Source of the DNA: Sulfurospirillum sp.
Lineage (GTDB): Bacteria > Campylobacterota > Campylobacteria > Campylobacterales > Arcobacteraceae
Length of the DNA: 64,000 bases
Reading direction: 5' to 3'
Assembly: GCA_030491005.1 (NCBI GenBank)
Contig: JAKZMJ010000028.1
Span: 1-64,000, forward strand
The translations under genes and the position numbers were made by a program. Position 1 is the first letter of the stretch; each line of letters opens with the position of its first letter. Positions 18,014-26,843 of the stretch are shown piece after piece. Below the pieces are notes generated by a model. The model was not told the origin of the DNA and made no database searches. It saw only the letters and a program-made list of their open reading frames with translations.

Positions 18014-18533
18014 TTTTAACTTCTTTTATTTTATTATCAAAAAAATCTGCAATGTCATTTAAATCATTAAGAATTATAGGATTATCATATATAGCATTAT
18101 AAATATAAACTTTGTCATCATCATATACAATCATATCATCACTTTTTCTATCTTTATTTATATTAAACTCAAAATATGCACTATACATATGTTCTTTATT
18201 TAATTTTATTCTTTTAAATTCTAAAATATCTAAAGATTTACTATATTGATAAACTTCAGGTTTATTTATAAAAAAATCTTTAAAGCTTGTATGCTTAACT
18301 AATGTTCCGTCACTTAATACATAACAAGTATTTCCTTCATCAATACAAACAAATTTCAAATTATTTGTAAAAACAAAATTGTTTAATAAAAAAGTTTTTA
18401 AATTCACTAAAGTTGGTTTTTCTTTTGTTGTTTTTTCTTTTGTTTGCATATTAAATAAAATAATGCCATATATACTTGATAGTATAATAATAACAATTAA
18501 AATTTCAATAAGAGAAAAACTTTTATATTTCAC
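18003..18533 (-). CDS. Type II secretion pseudopilin (GspH-like)
   Basis: The 176-residue protein starts MKYKSFSLIEILIVIIILSS, a prepilin leader with the motif FSLIE and a long hydrophobic helix. The periplasmic part contains a likely disulfide pair (KFVCIDEGNTCYVL). Its place after gspG suggests GspH. Eleven bases separate it from gspG. Confidence 0.7.
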   Translation of the reverse strand: MKYKSFSLIEILIVIIILSSIYGIILFNMQTKEKTTKEKPTLVNLKTFLLNNFVFTNNLKFVCIDEGNTCYVLSDGTLVKHTSFKDFFINKPEVYQYSKSLDILEFKRIKLNKEHMYSAYFEFNINKDRKSDDMIVYDDDKVYIYNAIYDNPIILNDLNDIADFFDNKIKEVKNAF

Positions 18534-18544
18534 TTATAATACAA

Positions 18545-18919
18545 CTAGTTCAAACACTTTGAATAATAAATGTCATCATCTCCACCTTCTTGCTGATTTG
18601 GTCCCATTGACATAATTTCAAAACTTTTTTCATCTTTTATATAGATAAATTCATTACTCCAAGCATCTTTTGGTGTTTTACCTTCATCAAAATAGTTTTT
18701 TTCTTCTAAGGCTTTAATACCTTCTTGCGTTGAAGGAAAAGAACTATGATTTAATTTATACATTTTTAACACTTGACCTATACTTTTCATTTGCATACAA
18801 GTCATGTCAACCTTTGCTTCTTCACTCTTACCTATTAAATTTGGCAAAACAAAAATTGCCAATAAACCTAATATCATAACTACAACCATTAATTCCATTA
18901 ATGAAAATGCTTTTCTCAA
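18545..18919 (-). CDS. gspG: Type II secretion major pseudopilin GspG
   Basis: The 124-residue protein starts MRKAFSLMELMVVVMILGLL with Glu at +5 of the mature pilin. Its C-terminal half has the GspG layout: SFPSTQEGIKALEE, then KDAWSNEFIYI, and a calcium-loop-like GGDDDIYYS near the end. The start codon is TTG (18917-18919) with AGGAA upstream; the only nearby ATG would lie inside the pilin motif. It is the first gene of the operon and is divergent from the split-protease genes. Confidence 0.9.
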   Translation of the reverse strand: MRKAFSLMELMVVVMILGLLAIFVLPNLIGKSEEAKVDMTCMQMKSIGQVLKMYKLNHSSFPSTQEGIKALEEKNYFDEGKTPKDAWSNEFIYIKDEKSFEIMSMGPNQQEGGDDDIYYSKCLN

Positions 18920-19026
18920 AATATATTCCTAAGTGTAAATTGGGAACATTCTAGTTAAATTTATATTACAAATTAATTAAAATTATTTTTTTTAAGCTAT
19001 AATTATATTTTAAAGAAGGGGATACC

Positions 19027-19413
19027 ATGAATAATGTTATTATATTTTTTATGCTATTAGCACATTATGCTTATGCAAATGATAATTATTATTATCAAAA
19101 TAATAAAAAAATTGAGATTACAGCTTATGTGTTTGCATTAAATAATAATTTAAATGCTACTTTTTATGAAAATGAAAAAGGTATAAGATTAGGAATTAGT
19201 AATAAATTATTAGTTAAGTTAAAAACTAATACTAATATAAATAAATATTTGAAAGAATTCAATTTAATTTTAGAAAAAACTCTTGGCACTAGATTATATC
19301 TTTTAAAAAGTAAAAACAAAAAATTGACACTAGATATATCTAATAGATTAAATGAGAAAGATGATGTCGAATTTGCACATCCTGATTTTCTTAGAAAAAT
19401 AAAAAGAAGATAA
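19027..19413 (+). CDS. Exported subtilase prodomain-like protein
   Basis: The 128-residue protein has a signal sequence (ending near AHYAYA). The C-terminal 60 residues resemble the inhibitor-I9 or N-terminal prodomain of S8 proteases: GISNKLLVKLKTNTNINKYL, then LGTRLYLLKSKN and NEKDDVEFAHPDFLRKI. The VEFAHPDF ending is what normally precedes the catalytic domain. Here the ORF stops, and a protease gene lacking this part starts 2 bp later. It may therefore act in trans as chaperone and inhibitor. A split caused by a single frameshift is unlikely because the protease has its own lipoprotein signal. Confidence 0.65.
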   Translation: MNNVIIFFMLLAHYAYANDNYYYQNNKKIEITAYVFALNNNLNATFYENEKGIRLGISNKLLVKLKTNTNINKYLKEFNLILEKTLGTRLYLLKSKNKKLTLDISNRLNEKDDVEFAHPDFLRKIKRR

Positions 19414-19414
19414 G

Positions 19415-20995
19415 ATGATAAATAAATTTTTTATTACTTTATTTTTATTATTTTTTGCTGGTTGTGGTGGAGGAGGTGGTGGTGGTTCATCATCTTTTAA
19501 ACTAAAAAATGCAACAGGTATATTAATAGATTCTCCCATTAGTGGAATAAGATATACATGTAGCACACTTTCTAGTTCAAATGTGAATATTACTAACCCA
19601 GATGGAAAATTTACTTGTCCTCAATTCTCAGGAGTAAATTTCTTTATTGGTAAAATTAACTTAGGAAGAATTTTTCTTTATGATAATAAAGATGTGAAAT
19701 ATATCACTCCAAATATGCTTTTAAGAATTAATAAAAAAGATTTTAAAAATATAAAACTTGTAAATTTCCTTCGTTTAGTTCAATCATTAGATGAAGACGG
19801 AAACCCTGATGTAAACGGTATTCATATTAGTGAAGAAACACATAATGAATTTGATAAATTAACAGAAAATTTAATACTAAAAGAATTTGAAGAAAATACT
19901 TTAGATAATATGTTTAAAAAACTTAAGAAACCATTAGTTACTAAACAAAAAGCATTAAAGCATTATCTTGAAACATTAAAAAACACCTTAAAACTTTCAA
20001 ATTTTAGTGCAGAACCATATCATTATCAACAATGGTATTTAGAAAAGAATGATGCCTTTTATAAGCGTAATTCTATAAATAAAGATGCAAATATTCATGC
20101 AGATTATAACTTATTATTTTATTCAGGTAAAGGTGTAAAAATAGCTGTACTTGATTCTGGATTAGATATAGAACATGAAGATTTAAAAGGTGCAATTTAC
20201 AAAACCTATGATACAAAAAAAGATACTATTGATGTATCTCACCCAAATGATACAGATACTCATGGAACAGCTGTAACTGGAATACTTGGAGCTAGAGTAA
20301 ATGACAAAGGAATTACGGGAATTGCTAGTAATTCAGATATTATTTTCTTAAAAATGTACTTTGGTGATGATACAATAAGTGATAGTGATATAATAAAGTT
20401 GTTTAATAAAGCTGAGGAATATGAAGCTGATATTATAAATTGTAGCTGGGGAAGCATTGGTGAAATATCAGATGCACTAAAAGATAGAATTATAGACTTG
20501 GCAAAAAATGGTAGAAATGGCAAAGGAACTATAATAGTTTTTGGAAGTGGAAATGATGACGAAGAAATTAAAAATGATGAATCGTCTATTCCTGAAGTTA
20601 TTTCCGTAGGTGCCACAAATAAGAATAATCTAAGATCTTCTTATAGTAATTATGGTAATAATTTAGACATAGTTGCCCCAGGTGGAGAGTTTTTGGGAAT
20701 AACGACACTTGATCCTTCTGGAGATAAAGGCACAGAGAATGGAGATTATAGATTATATAATAGCTATAAACACTTTGTTGGTACATCTGCTGCTACCCCT
20801 ATTGTAAGTGGTATTATTGCTATTATGCTTGAAATAAACCCTAAATTAACAAGAATTCAAATTGATGAAATATTAAGAAAAACTAGCGATAAAATAGGTA
20901 ATTTACCTTATGTAAATAATAGAAATGATTATTATGGATATGGAAAAATAAATTTATCAAAAATCGTTAATGAAATAAATTTAAATTATAAATAA
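19415..20995 (+). CDS. Subtilisin-like (S8) serine protease, lipoprotein
   Basis: The 526-residue protein has a lipobox (LLLFFAGC) followed by seven glycines, so it should be lipid-anchored after export. Residues about 25-190 are a long N-terminal region of unknown role. The S8 core begins near YHYQQWYL and has the triad: Asp in IAVLDSGLDIEHED, His in DTHGTAVTGI, Ser in GTSAATPIVSG. The oxyanion Asn is likely in FGSGNDDEE. It is co-transcribed with the prodomain-like gene and is divergent from the type II secretion operon. It could be a substrate of that system, which can handle lipidated enzymes; this link is inferred from position. Confidence 0.88.
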   Translation: MINKFFITLFLLFFAGCGGGGGGGSSSFKLKNATGILIDSPISGIRYTCSTLSSSNVNITNPDGKFTCPQFSGVNFFIGKINLGRIFLYDNKDVKYITPNMLLRINKKDFKNIKLVNFLRLVQSLDEDGNPDVNGIHISEETHNEFDKLTENLILKEFEENTLDNMFKKLKKPLVTKQKALKHYLETLKNTLKLSNFSAEPYHYQQWYLEKNDAFYKRNSINKDANIHADYNLLFYSGKGVKIAVLDSGLDIEHEDLKGAIYKTYDTKKDTIDVSHPNDTDTHGTAVTGILGARVNDKGITGIASNSDIIFLKMYFGDDTISDSDIIKLFNKAEEYEADIINCSWGSIGEISDALKDRIIDLAKNGRNGKGTIIVFGSGNDDEEIKNDESSIPEVISVGATNKNNLRSSYSNYGNNLDIVAPGGEFLGITTLDPSGDKGTENGDYRLYNSYKHFVGTSAATPIVSGIIAIMLEINPKLTRIQIDEILRKTSDKIGNLPYVNNRNDYYGYGKINLSKIVNEINLNYK

Positions 20996-21145
20996 GTGAT
21001 GCCTGAGTAATTTTAGAGTTTGTTTTTTATAGTATAACAAGAAAATATTATTTGCTAGAAATGCGACAAATTAAAATATCTTTTATAGATAATTACTTTT
21101 GTTTCATTTTTTGTCTTGCACTATCATTAAATACTTATTGCATAA

Positions 21146-21166
21146 CTTGATTGACTATGACTCAAG
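21146..21166. promoter_or_regulatory. HAIR operator (HspR-binding inverted repeat)
   Basis: CTTGATT (21146-21152), seven bases, ACTCAAG (21160-21166). The known HAIR consensus is CTTGAGT-N7-ACTCAAG, so there is one mismatch in the left arm. It lies in front of cbpA-hspR, the expected target of HspR. Confidence 0.85.
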
Positions 21167-21179
21167 TTTATGTTATAAT
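21151..21179 (+). promoter_or_regulatory. Sigma-70 promoter of the cbpA-hspR operon
   Basis: TTGACT (21151-21156), 17-bp spacer, TATAAT (21174-21179). The -35 box lies wholly inside the HAIR repeat, so HspR binding would block the polymerase. The other bases from 20996 to 21145 show nothing I can name. Confidence 0.85.
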
Positions 21180-21212
21180 TTTTTCTTAAATTAATATATT
21201 TTAGGAAAATAA

Positions 21213-22061
21213 ATGGCAAAAAGTTTATACGAAACGTTAAATGTAACTGAAAAATCAACAAATGATGAAATAAAAAAAGCTTATAGAAAATTAGCAAGAA
21301 AATTTCATCCTGATGTTAATAAAGATCCAAAAGCAGAAGAAAAATTTAAAGAAATAAATGCTGCATATGAAGTCTTAGGTGATAAAAATAAAAAACAACA
21401 ATACGATCAACACGGTGATACGATGTTTGGAGGTCAGAATTTTCATGATTTTGCACAAGGGCAGGGTTCTGGTGTTGATTTAAATGATATTTTAAGTCAA
21501 ATGTTTGGTGGAAATAGTGGTTTTTCGCAACAAGGTGGCTTTGGAGGATTTAATCAAATCGACTTAGATATAAATGCACAAATCAATATAGCATTTGATG
21601 TGTCTATTAAAGGTGGAAAGCATAATATTTCTTTAGAAAATGATTCTTTTGATATTAAAATACCTGAAGGCATTAAAGATGGACAAAAAATAAGAGCAAA
21701 AGGTAAAGGTAAGCACTATCAGGGTCAAAGAGGTGATTTAATCATCAAGGTTAATATATCTCCAAGCATAGAATATAAAAGAGATGATTTAAGTTTAAAT
21801 AAGTCTTTTGATCTTTCATTAAAAACAGCTCTTTTTGGAGGAAAAGTTAGTATTCAAACAATACATAAAGATATCACTCTAAAAGTTCCACAAAATACTA
21901 AACAAAATCAAAAATTTAGAGTTAAAAACTTAGGAGTTTTAAATAGAAAAGATGGCACTAAGGGTGACTTATATTTAATAGCAAATATAATTCTACCTAA
22001 GCTTGAAGACTTGGATGATGATTTTGTTGAATCATTAAAACAATATTTACCAGATGAGTAA
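21213..22061 (+). CDS. cbpA: CbpA-type DnaJ co-chaperone
   Basis: The 282-residue protein has an N-terminal J domain (LYETLNVTEKSTNDEIKKAY) with the HPD motif (KFHPDVNKDP) that stimulates DnaK. A Gly/Phe-rich linker follows (about 72-115), then the two C-terminal substrate-binding beta domains. The zinc-finger cysteines of full DnaJ are absent, which marks the CbpA class. It leads an operon with hspR 8 bp downstream, the arrangement known from Helicobacter and Campylobacter heat-shock loci, and is controlled by the HAIR promoter upstream. Confidence 0.95.
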   Translation: MAKSLYETLNVTEKSTNDEIKKAYRKLARKFHPDVNKDPKAEEKFKEINAAYEVLGDKNKKQQYDQHGDTMFGGQNFHDFAQGQGSGVDLNDILSQMFGGNSGFSQQGGFGGFNQIDLDINAQINIAFDVSIKGGKHNISLENDSFDIKIPEGIKDGQKIRAKGKGKHYQGQRGDLIIKVNISPSIEYKRDDLSLNKSFDLSLKTALFGGKVSIQTIHKDITLKVPQNTKQNQKFRVKNLGVLNRKDGTKGDLYLIANIILPKLEDLDDDFVESLKQYLPDE

Positions 22062-22069
22062 AAGAAATA

Positions 22070-22468
22070 ATGCAATCAAATACTTATATTGAACCAGTTT
22101 TTTTAATATCTAATGTTGCTAAAATATTAGATATTCATCCTCAAACTTTAAGACAATATGAAAGAGAAGGTTTAATTAAACCTTCTCGAACGAATGGACA
22201 AATCAGATTATATTCACAAAAAGATATAGATCATATCAAAAATGTTTTAATCTTTACAAGAGAGCTAGGGGTTAATTTAGCAGGTGTAGATATAATCTTA
22301 CGATTAAATAAAAAAATTGAAATCTTAGAGAATGAAATAAAATCATATAAAATTAGAATTAAAAATATCAATAATTTATCAGTAGTCCCTGATACAAAAG
22401 CACTAATAGTAAAAGAAACAAAATCTAATATTGTGCTACACGAAAAAAACTTATCTAATAAGGACTAA
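22070..22468 (+). CDS. hspR: Heat-shock repressor HspR (MerR family)
   Basis: The 132-residue protein has a MerR-type winged HTH: FLISNVAKILDIHPQTLRQY, then EREGLIKPSRTNGQIRLYS and a coiled-coil dimerisation helix (RLNKKIEILENEIKSYKIRI). HspR binds HAIR sites and represses chaperone genes; a HAIR site lies upstream of this same operon, so autoregulation is expected. The C-terminal tail after the coiled coil is Lys/Asn-rich and weakly conserved. Confidence 0.95.
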   Translation: MQSNTYIEPVFLISNVAKILDIHPQTLRQYEREGLIKPSRTNGQIRLYSQKDIDHIKNVLIFTRELGVNLAGVDIILRLNKKIEILENEIKSYKIRIKNINNLSVVPDTKALIVKETKSNIVLHEKNLSNKD

Positions 22469-22470
22469 TT

Positions 22471-23856
22471 ATGCAAAAAGTATTTGATGAACTTAATAGC
22501 TTAGATAAAAGATGTTATACAAAGTTTGCATTAAGCGAAGATATACTCATGGAACATGCAGCTAATGCTATGGCTTCTTATATTAGTGAAAATTATTCTT
22601 ATAAAAAATCTATTTTAATAGTTTGTGGTAGTGGAAATAATGGTGCAGATGGTATTACCTTAGCTAGATTATTATATAAAAGATATAAAATAAAACTATA
22701 TTTACCTTTTGGAATTAAATCTGATATGTCCAAAATACAATTTAAAAGAATACAGCTTTTAGAAATTAAACAAATAGAAAAAATAAAAAAAGCAGACATA
22801 ATAGTAGATTGTTTATTTGGTACAGGGTTAAATAAAAACTTAAACGAGCAATCAATACAAATCATAGAAAAATTAAATCTAAAAAAAGCTATCAAAATAG
22901 CTTGTGATATTCCAAGTGGAATTAATTGTTTAGGACAAGTGAATGATATTGCATTTAAAGCTGATGTAACCATTACTATGGGTGCTTTAAAAACTTCTTT
23001 ATTTCTTGATATGGTAAAAGATTATGTAGGCGAAATCATAGTTGCAAACTTAGGAGTACAAAGAAAAATCTATGAAACAAATACAAATACTTATTTATTA
23101 GATAAAAAAGATTTAATCTTACCTTTTAGAAATACTTCTAATGCTAACAAAGGTGATTTTGGACATTTAAATGTGATTTGTGGTTCTAAAATAGGTGCTA
23201 GTATTATAGCTTCTAAGGCAGGTTTTACTTTTGGAGCTGGAATTGTTAGTATGATATCAGATACAAAAGTAGATATACCAGCTTATATTATGCAAAGTAC
23301 TTCAATATCGCATAATTGTACAGCTATTGCTATTGGTATGGGCTTAGGTTCTTATGATAAAGAAGAGTTAAAAAAGATATTAACTAGTGATATAAAAAAA
23401 GTTATTGATGCAGATTTATTTTATGAGAAAGAGATTTTATTTGTATTAAATCAAGAATTAGTTTTAACTCCACACCCTAAAGAATTTTGTTCTTTATTAA
23501 AACTTTGTGAGATTGATGAGATTGATATAAAAACTTTACAAAATAATAGATTTTTTTATGTAAAAAGATTTTGTGCAAAATATCCAAGAATAGTACTTGT
23601 ATTAAAAGGTGCAAACGTATTAATAGCACAAAATCAAAATATCTATATAAATACTTTTGGAAATCAAATTCTTGCAAAAGGAGGCAGTGGTGATGTTTTA
23701 AGTGGCTTAATAGCCTCACTTCTAGCCCAAGGATATGATGCATTATATTCAGCTCTTAATGCTTCTTTAGCCCATACTTTGGCAGGTGCAAATTATAAAA
23801 AAAATAATTATGCTTTAAATCCCTTAGATTTAATTAAAGAAGTTAAAAAGTTATGA
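22471..23856 (+). CDS. nnrD: Bifunctional NAD(P)H-hydrate epimerase/dehydratase
   Basis: The 461-residue protein fuses the YjeF N-terminal epimerase (MQKVFDELNSLDKRCYTKFA; VCGSGNNGADGITLARLL) with the C-terminal ADP-dependent dehydratase (NKGDFGHLNVICGSKIGAS; LTPHPKEF; AKGGSGDVLSGLIASLLAQG). Together they repair hydrated, inactive NADH and NADPH. The gene begins two bases after hspR and overlaps cutA by 4 bp, so it belongs to the HspR-controlled operon. Hydrated NAD(P)H forms faster with heat, which would make such control sensible. Confidence 0.93.
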   Translation: MQKVFDELNSLDKRCYTKFALSEDILMEHAANAMASYISENYSYKKSILIVCGSGNNGADGITLARLLYKRYKIKLYLPFGIKSDMSKIQFKRIQLLEIKQIEKIKKADIIVDCLFGTGLNKNLNEQSIQIIEKLNLKKAIKIACDIPSGINCLGQVNDIAFKADVTITMGALKTSLFLDMVKDYVGEIIVANLGVQRKIYETNTNTYLLDKKDLILPFRNTSNANKGDFGHLNVICGSKIGASIIASKAGFTFGAGIVSMISDTKVDIPAYIMQSTSISHNCTAIAIGMGLGSYDKEELKKILTSDIKKVIDADLFYEKEILFVLNQELVLTPHPKEFCSLLKLCEIDEIDIKTLQNNRFFYVKRFCAKYPRIVLVLKGANVLIAQNQNIYINTFGNQILAKGGSGDVLSGLIASLLAQGYDALYSALNASLAHTLAGANYKKNNYALNPLDLIKEVKKL

Positions 23857-24164
23857 AAACAATCATTATTCAAACAACGTGTAAAACTAAAAAAGAAGCA
23901 CAAAAAATAACAAAAATTTTATTAAGAGATAAACTAGCTGCTTGTGTACAAATCACTAATATTAAGTCATTTTATACTTGGAAAAATAAACTTTGCAAGG
24001 ATAATGAGAAACTATTATCAATAAAAACAAAAAAGAAGAATTTTACAAAAATAAAAAGGCAGATTAAAGAAATACATAGCTATGATTTGCCAGAAATTAT
24101 AGCCATAGATATACAAAACATAAGTAAAAAATATTTAAAATACATAGGAGAAAACACAAAATGA
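23853..24164 (+). CDS. cutA: CutA divalent-cation tolerance protein
   Basis: The 103-residue protein matches the family length. Visible marks are the start [27 protein letters not shown], the aromatic SFYTWKNKL and the [13 protein letters not shown] motif. CutA is a small trimeric protein linked to copper and other metal tolerance, with unclear biochemistry. It overlaps nnrD and thiG by 4 bp each. Confidence 0.9.
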   Translation: MKTIIIQTTCKTKKEAQKITKILLRDKLAACVQITNIKSFYTWKNKLCKDNEKLLSIKTKKKNFTKIKRQIKEIHSYDLPEIIAIDIQNISKKYLKYIGENTK

Positions 24165-24940
24165 ATGAAATATTAAAAATAGGTAAATATGAATTTAATA
24201 GTAGACTAATAGTAGGTTCAGGAAAATATATTAACTTCCAAACGACAAAAGATGCCACAATTGCTAGTGGAAGTGAATTAATAACAGTTGCTATACGAAG
24301 AGTAAATATCACAAATCCAAATGAAGAAAATTTATTAGATTATTTTAAAGATACGAATATAAAACTTCTACCAAATAGTGCAGGGTGTTTTACAGCCAAT
24401 GAAGCAATTACAACGTTTAGACTTATGAGGGAAGCTACAGGAATTGATTTAATTAAACTTGAGGTAATTGGAGATGCAAAAAAAACTCTTTATCCTGATG
24501 TAATTGATACTATTAAAGCTTGTGAAATTCTTAAAAAAGAGGGTTTTACGATAATGGCATATACAAATGATGATCCAATTATTGCAAAAAGATTAGAAGA
24601 CGCAGGTGCTGATGCTATTATGCCTCTTGCTTCTCCTATTGGTTCTGGACTTGGTATTCAAAATAAATATAATATTGCTTTTATAAAAGATGCAGTAAAA
24701 GTTCCAGTTATTGTTGATGCTGGTGTTGGTTGTCCTAGTGATTCATCAATTGCTATGGAGCTTGGTGCTGATGGAGTTTTAACAAATACAGCAATAGCAC
24801 AAGCTAAAAATCCTATACTAATGGCGCAAGCTATGAAGTATGCTGTAATAGCAGGAAGAATGGGATATAAAGCAGGAAGAATACCTAAAAAAGCTTATGC
24901 TACTGCATCTTCACCTATTGATGGATTAATTCAATTTTAA
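24161..24940 (+). CDS. thiG: Thiazole synthase ThiG
   Basis: The 259-residue TIM-barrel enzyme makes the thiazole phosphate of thiamine from deoxyxylulose 5-phosphate, dehydroglycine and ThiS thiocarboxylate. Visible are [10 protein letters not shown], the [13 protein letters not shown] strand with the Schiff-base Lys, [18 protein letters not shown] and [20 protein letters not shown]. It is the last gene of the cbpA operon and is followed by a terminator. Other thiamine genes except thiC are absent from the window. Confidence 0.96.
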   Translation: MNEILKIGKYEFNSRLIVGSGKYINFQTTKDATIASGSELITVAIRRVNITNPNEENLLDYFKDTNIKLLPNSAGCFTANEAITTFRLMREATGIDLIKLEVIGDAKKTLYPDVIDTIKACEILKKEGFTIMAYTNDDPIIAKRLEDAGADAIMPLASPIGSGLGIQNKYNIAFIKDAVKVPVIVDAGVGCPSDSSIAMELGADGVLTNTAIAQAKNPILMAQAMKYAVIAGRMGYKAGRIPKKAYATASSPIDGLIQF

Positions 24941-24958
24941 GGACATTTGTCCTTTTTT
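24939..24958 (+). terminator. Intrinsic terminator after thiG
   Basis: AAGGAC-ATTT-GTCCTT followed by TTTT. The six-bp stem and T-tract start inside the thiG stop codon and close the cbpA operon. Confidence 0.8.
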
Positions 24959-24990
24959 GAAGTAAATTTTTAAATTTGCTCTTAAAAGTC

Positions 24991-25019
24991 TTGACAAATT
25001 TGGCAAAGTTGATTATAAT
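24991..25019 (+). promoter_or_regulatory. Consensus sigma-70 promoter of the tRNA cluster
   Basis: TTGACA (24991-24996), 17-bp spacer, TATAAT (25014-25019). Both hexamers are perfect, as expected for a stable-RNA promoter. Confidence 0.9.
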
Positions 25020-25066
25020 TCCTCTCACATTTTAAATAGCTTTTGTTTATTTAAGATATAGTGTTT

Positions 25067-25143
25067 CGGAGTGTAGCGCAGCCTGGTAGCGCACCTGGTT
25101 TGGGACCAGGGGGTCGGAGGTTCGAACCCTCTCACTCCGACCA
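25067..25143 (+). tRNA. tRNA-Pro(TGG)
   Basis: Acceptor CGGAGTG/CACTCCG, anticodon stem CCTGG/CCAGG around TTTGGGA (anticodon TGG), T-loop GTTCGAACC and encoded CCA. Confidence 0.97.
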
Positions 25144-25153
25144 TCATTAATTT

Positions 25154-25231
25154 GGTAGGTATAGCTCAGTTGGTTAGAGCATCTGGTTGTGGTTCAGAGG
25201 GTCGCCGGTTCAATTCCGGTTACTTACCCCA
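25154..25231 (+). tRNA. tRNA-His(GTG)
   Basis: The extra 5' G (25154) pairs with C73, the His identity mark. Acceptor GTAGGTA/TACTTAC has one G-U pair. The anticodon loop TTGTGGT gives GTG, and CCA is encoded. Confidence 0.96.
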
Positions 25232-25245
25232 TTTTTATGTTAAAC

Positions 25246-25322
<77 letters not shown>

Positions 25323-25344
25323 TTTAAAACTATTCAAATTATAT

Positions 25345-25429
25345 GCGGATGTGGTGAAATTGGTAGACACGCTAGACTTAGGATCTAGTGCTTCACGGCG
25401 TGAAGGTTCAAGTCCTTTCATCCGCACCA
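25345..25429 (+). tRNA. tRNA-Leu(TAG)
   Basis: Acceptor GCGGATG/CATCCGC, anticodon stem CTAGA/TCTAG around CTTAGGA (anticodon TAG), a long variable arm as usual for Leu, and encoded CCA. Its 3' end borders the IS debris at 25430-28404. Confidence 0.97.
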
Positions 25430-25688
25430 TAAAATAATTAAATCTCTCAAAACGACCTCAATTACGGGCTTTTAGAGACTTTAAGAAAACTCATAAATTA
25501 TTTTTCTAACCTATTTCTAACCTTCAATTGTAAAACTTTGTAAATAAAAATTCTAATCCTCTGAAATTCTATCGCTAAAATTGAAAAAAACTATATTAAG
25601 TACTACCAACAATTTAAAAATAACTCAATAAATACACTATCTGGCTTAATGAAACTTTTGTGTGCCTAAAAACTTAAGTTAGATTAGG
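25430..25688. other. Non-coding stretch between tRNA-Leu and IS debris
   Basis: No gene, RNA or strong repeat was recognised in these 259 bases. They lie at the 3' end of tRNA-Leu, a common integration point, but no copy of the tRNA end was found further in. Confidence 0.4.
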
Positions 25689-26693
25689 TATACTGTCCCT
25701 CTTTGTCAATACCAATCCTAAATATATTTATATTCCAAACCTCTAAGCTACCTTTAGTAACACTTCTTTAGCATTATAACATTTATCATTAGCACAATTA
25801 TAATATGCTTCATCTGGTGTTAAATAATCTATTGCAGAATGTAATCTCTCTTAGTAATTATTGTAAATATTGATATATTCATCTATTCCTTTTCTTGCCT
25901 CCTTGATATCTTTATATGAAGATGGATATACATCTTCATATTTTAATGTTCTCCAAAATCTTTCAATAACAATATTATCAATTGACCTCCCTTTTGCATC
26001 CATAGATATGGATATTCCATTATCTATTGATATTTGAATATGTTCATTTGCCGTGTATTGACTCCCTTGATCAGTATTTAATATTTGAGGTTTTGGATAG
26101 AGAGATAATGCTTCATTTAACACACTAGTTGTCAATGATACATCCATTGAATTAGATAACTTCCATGATAATATCTTCTTAGTATTCCAATGTATAATAG
26201 CAGCCAAATAAACAAAGCCTTTCTCAAGTCGGATGTATGTTATATCTGTACTCCATACTTTATTTGGAGTATCAATAATTACTTGATTTTTATCATTTTT
26301 AAACTCTTTTAAAAGGTATGGGTATTTCTTATGTTCTTTATTAGCTAAAGTAGTTCTAAGCTTAGGATATAATGCTCTTATACCCATAAATTTCATAGCT
26401 GTTTTTATCAGTTTTCTACCAACATTTAAACCCAATCTAGCCAAGAGTTTAACTATCCTTCTAGTACCATAGTATGGGTGCTTTGTGTGTATTACATCTA
26501 TCGTATTTAAAAGCTTCATATCTTCATCAGAACTAAATGAAATTACAGGTTCATAGTAGTGTGCTGTTTTAGATATATCTAATAATTTCAATTGCTTATT
26601 TAATGATAGTTTATGCTTGATATCAATCATCTCTTTTCTCTTATTTAATGATACCAAGCTTACGAGCTTTCCCTCAAGAAAATCTTTCTCTAA
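25689..26693 (-). mobile_element. IS3-family element, copy A, 5'-truncated
   Basis: The sequence is nearly identical to the right two thirds of the IS3 element at 44211-45603, in the opposite orientation. The right end is intact (TATACTGTCCC at 25689-25699). Similarity stops at about 26693 inside the transposase frame, so the left end and first part of the gene are gone. Confidence 0.85.
25743..26693 (-). pseudogene. IS3-family transposase, truncated and with internal stop
   Basis: The frame reads the DDE integrase core: VWSTDITYIRLEKG (first Asp), ILNTDQGSQYTA (second Asp) and VIERFWRTLKYED (Glu). Relative to the copy at 44.2-45.6 kb, the codons after YINIYN contain a 6-bp insertion (ATTACT or a shifted equivalent) that creates an in-frame TAA at 25851-25853. 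The N-terminal third is deleted. The remaining C-terminal codons down to 25743 still match the other copy, so decay is recent. Confidence 0.9.
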
Positions 26694-26843
26694 TGAGCCG
26701 ACTGCATAATTAAAAAGTACTCATATATCTTATTTTTTCAAATATTTAAAAAAATCCATCTTCAATAAAATTAGATTCAGTCATTTTTAGGAGCTTTTTT
26801 AGTCTATTAAATCTCTTTAGCTCTATATTATTCATCTAACTAC

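Noticed and set aside
19466-19490. Phase-variable poly-G tract in the protease lipoprotein
   Set aside because: The seven Gly codons use mixed GGT and GGA; there is no homopolymer long enough to slip.
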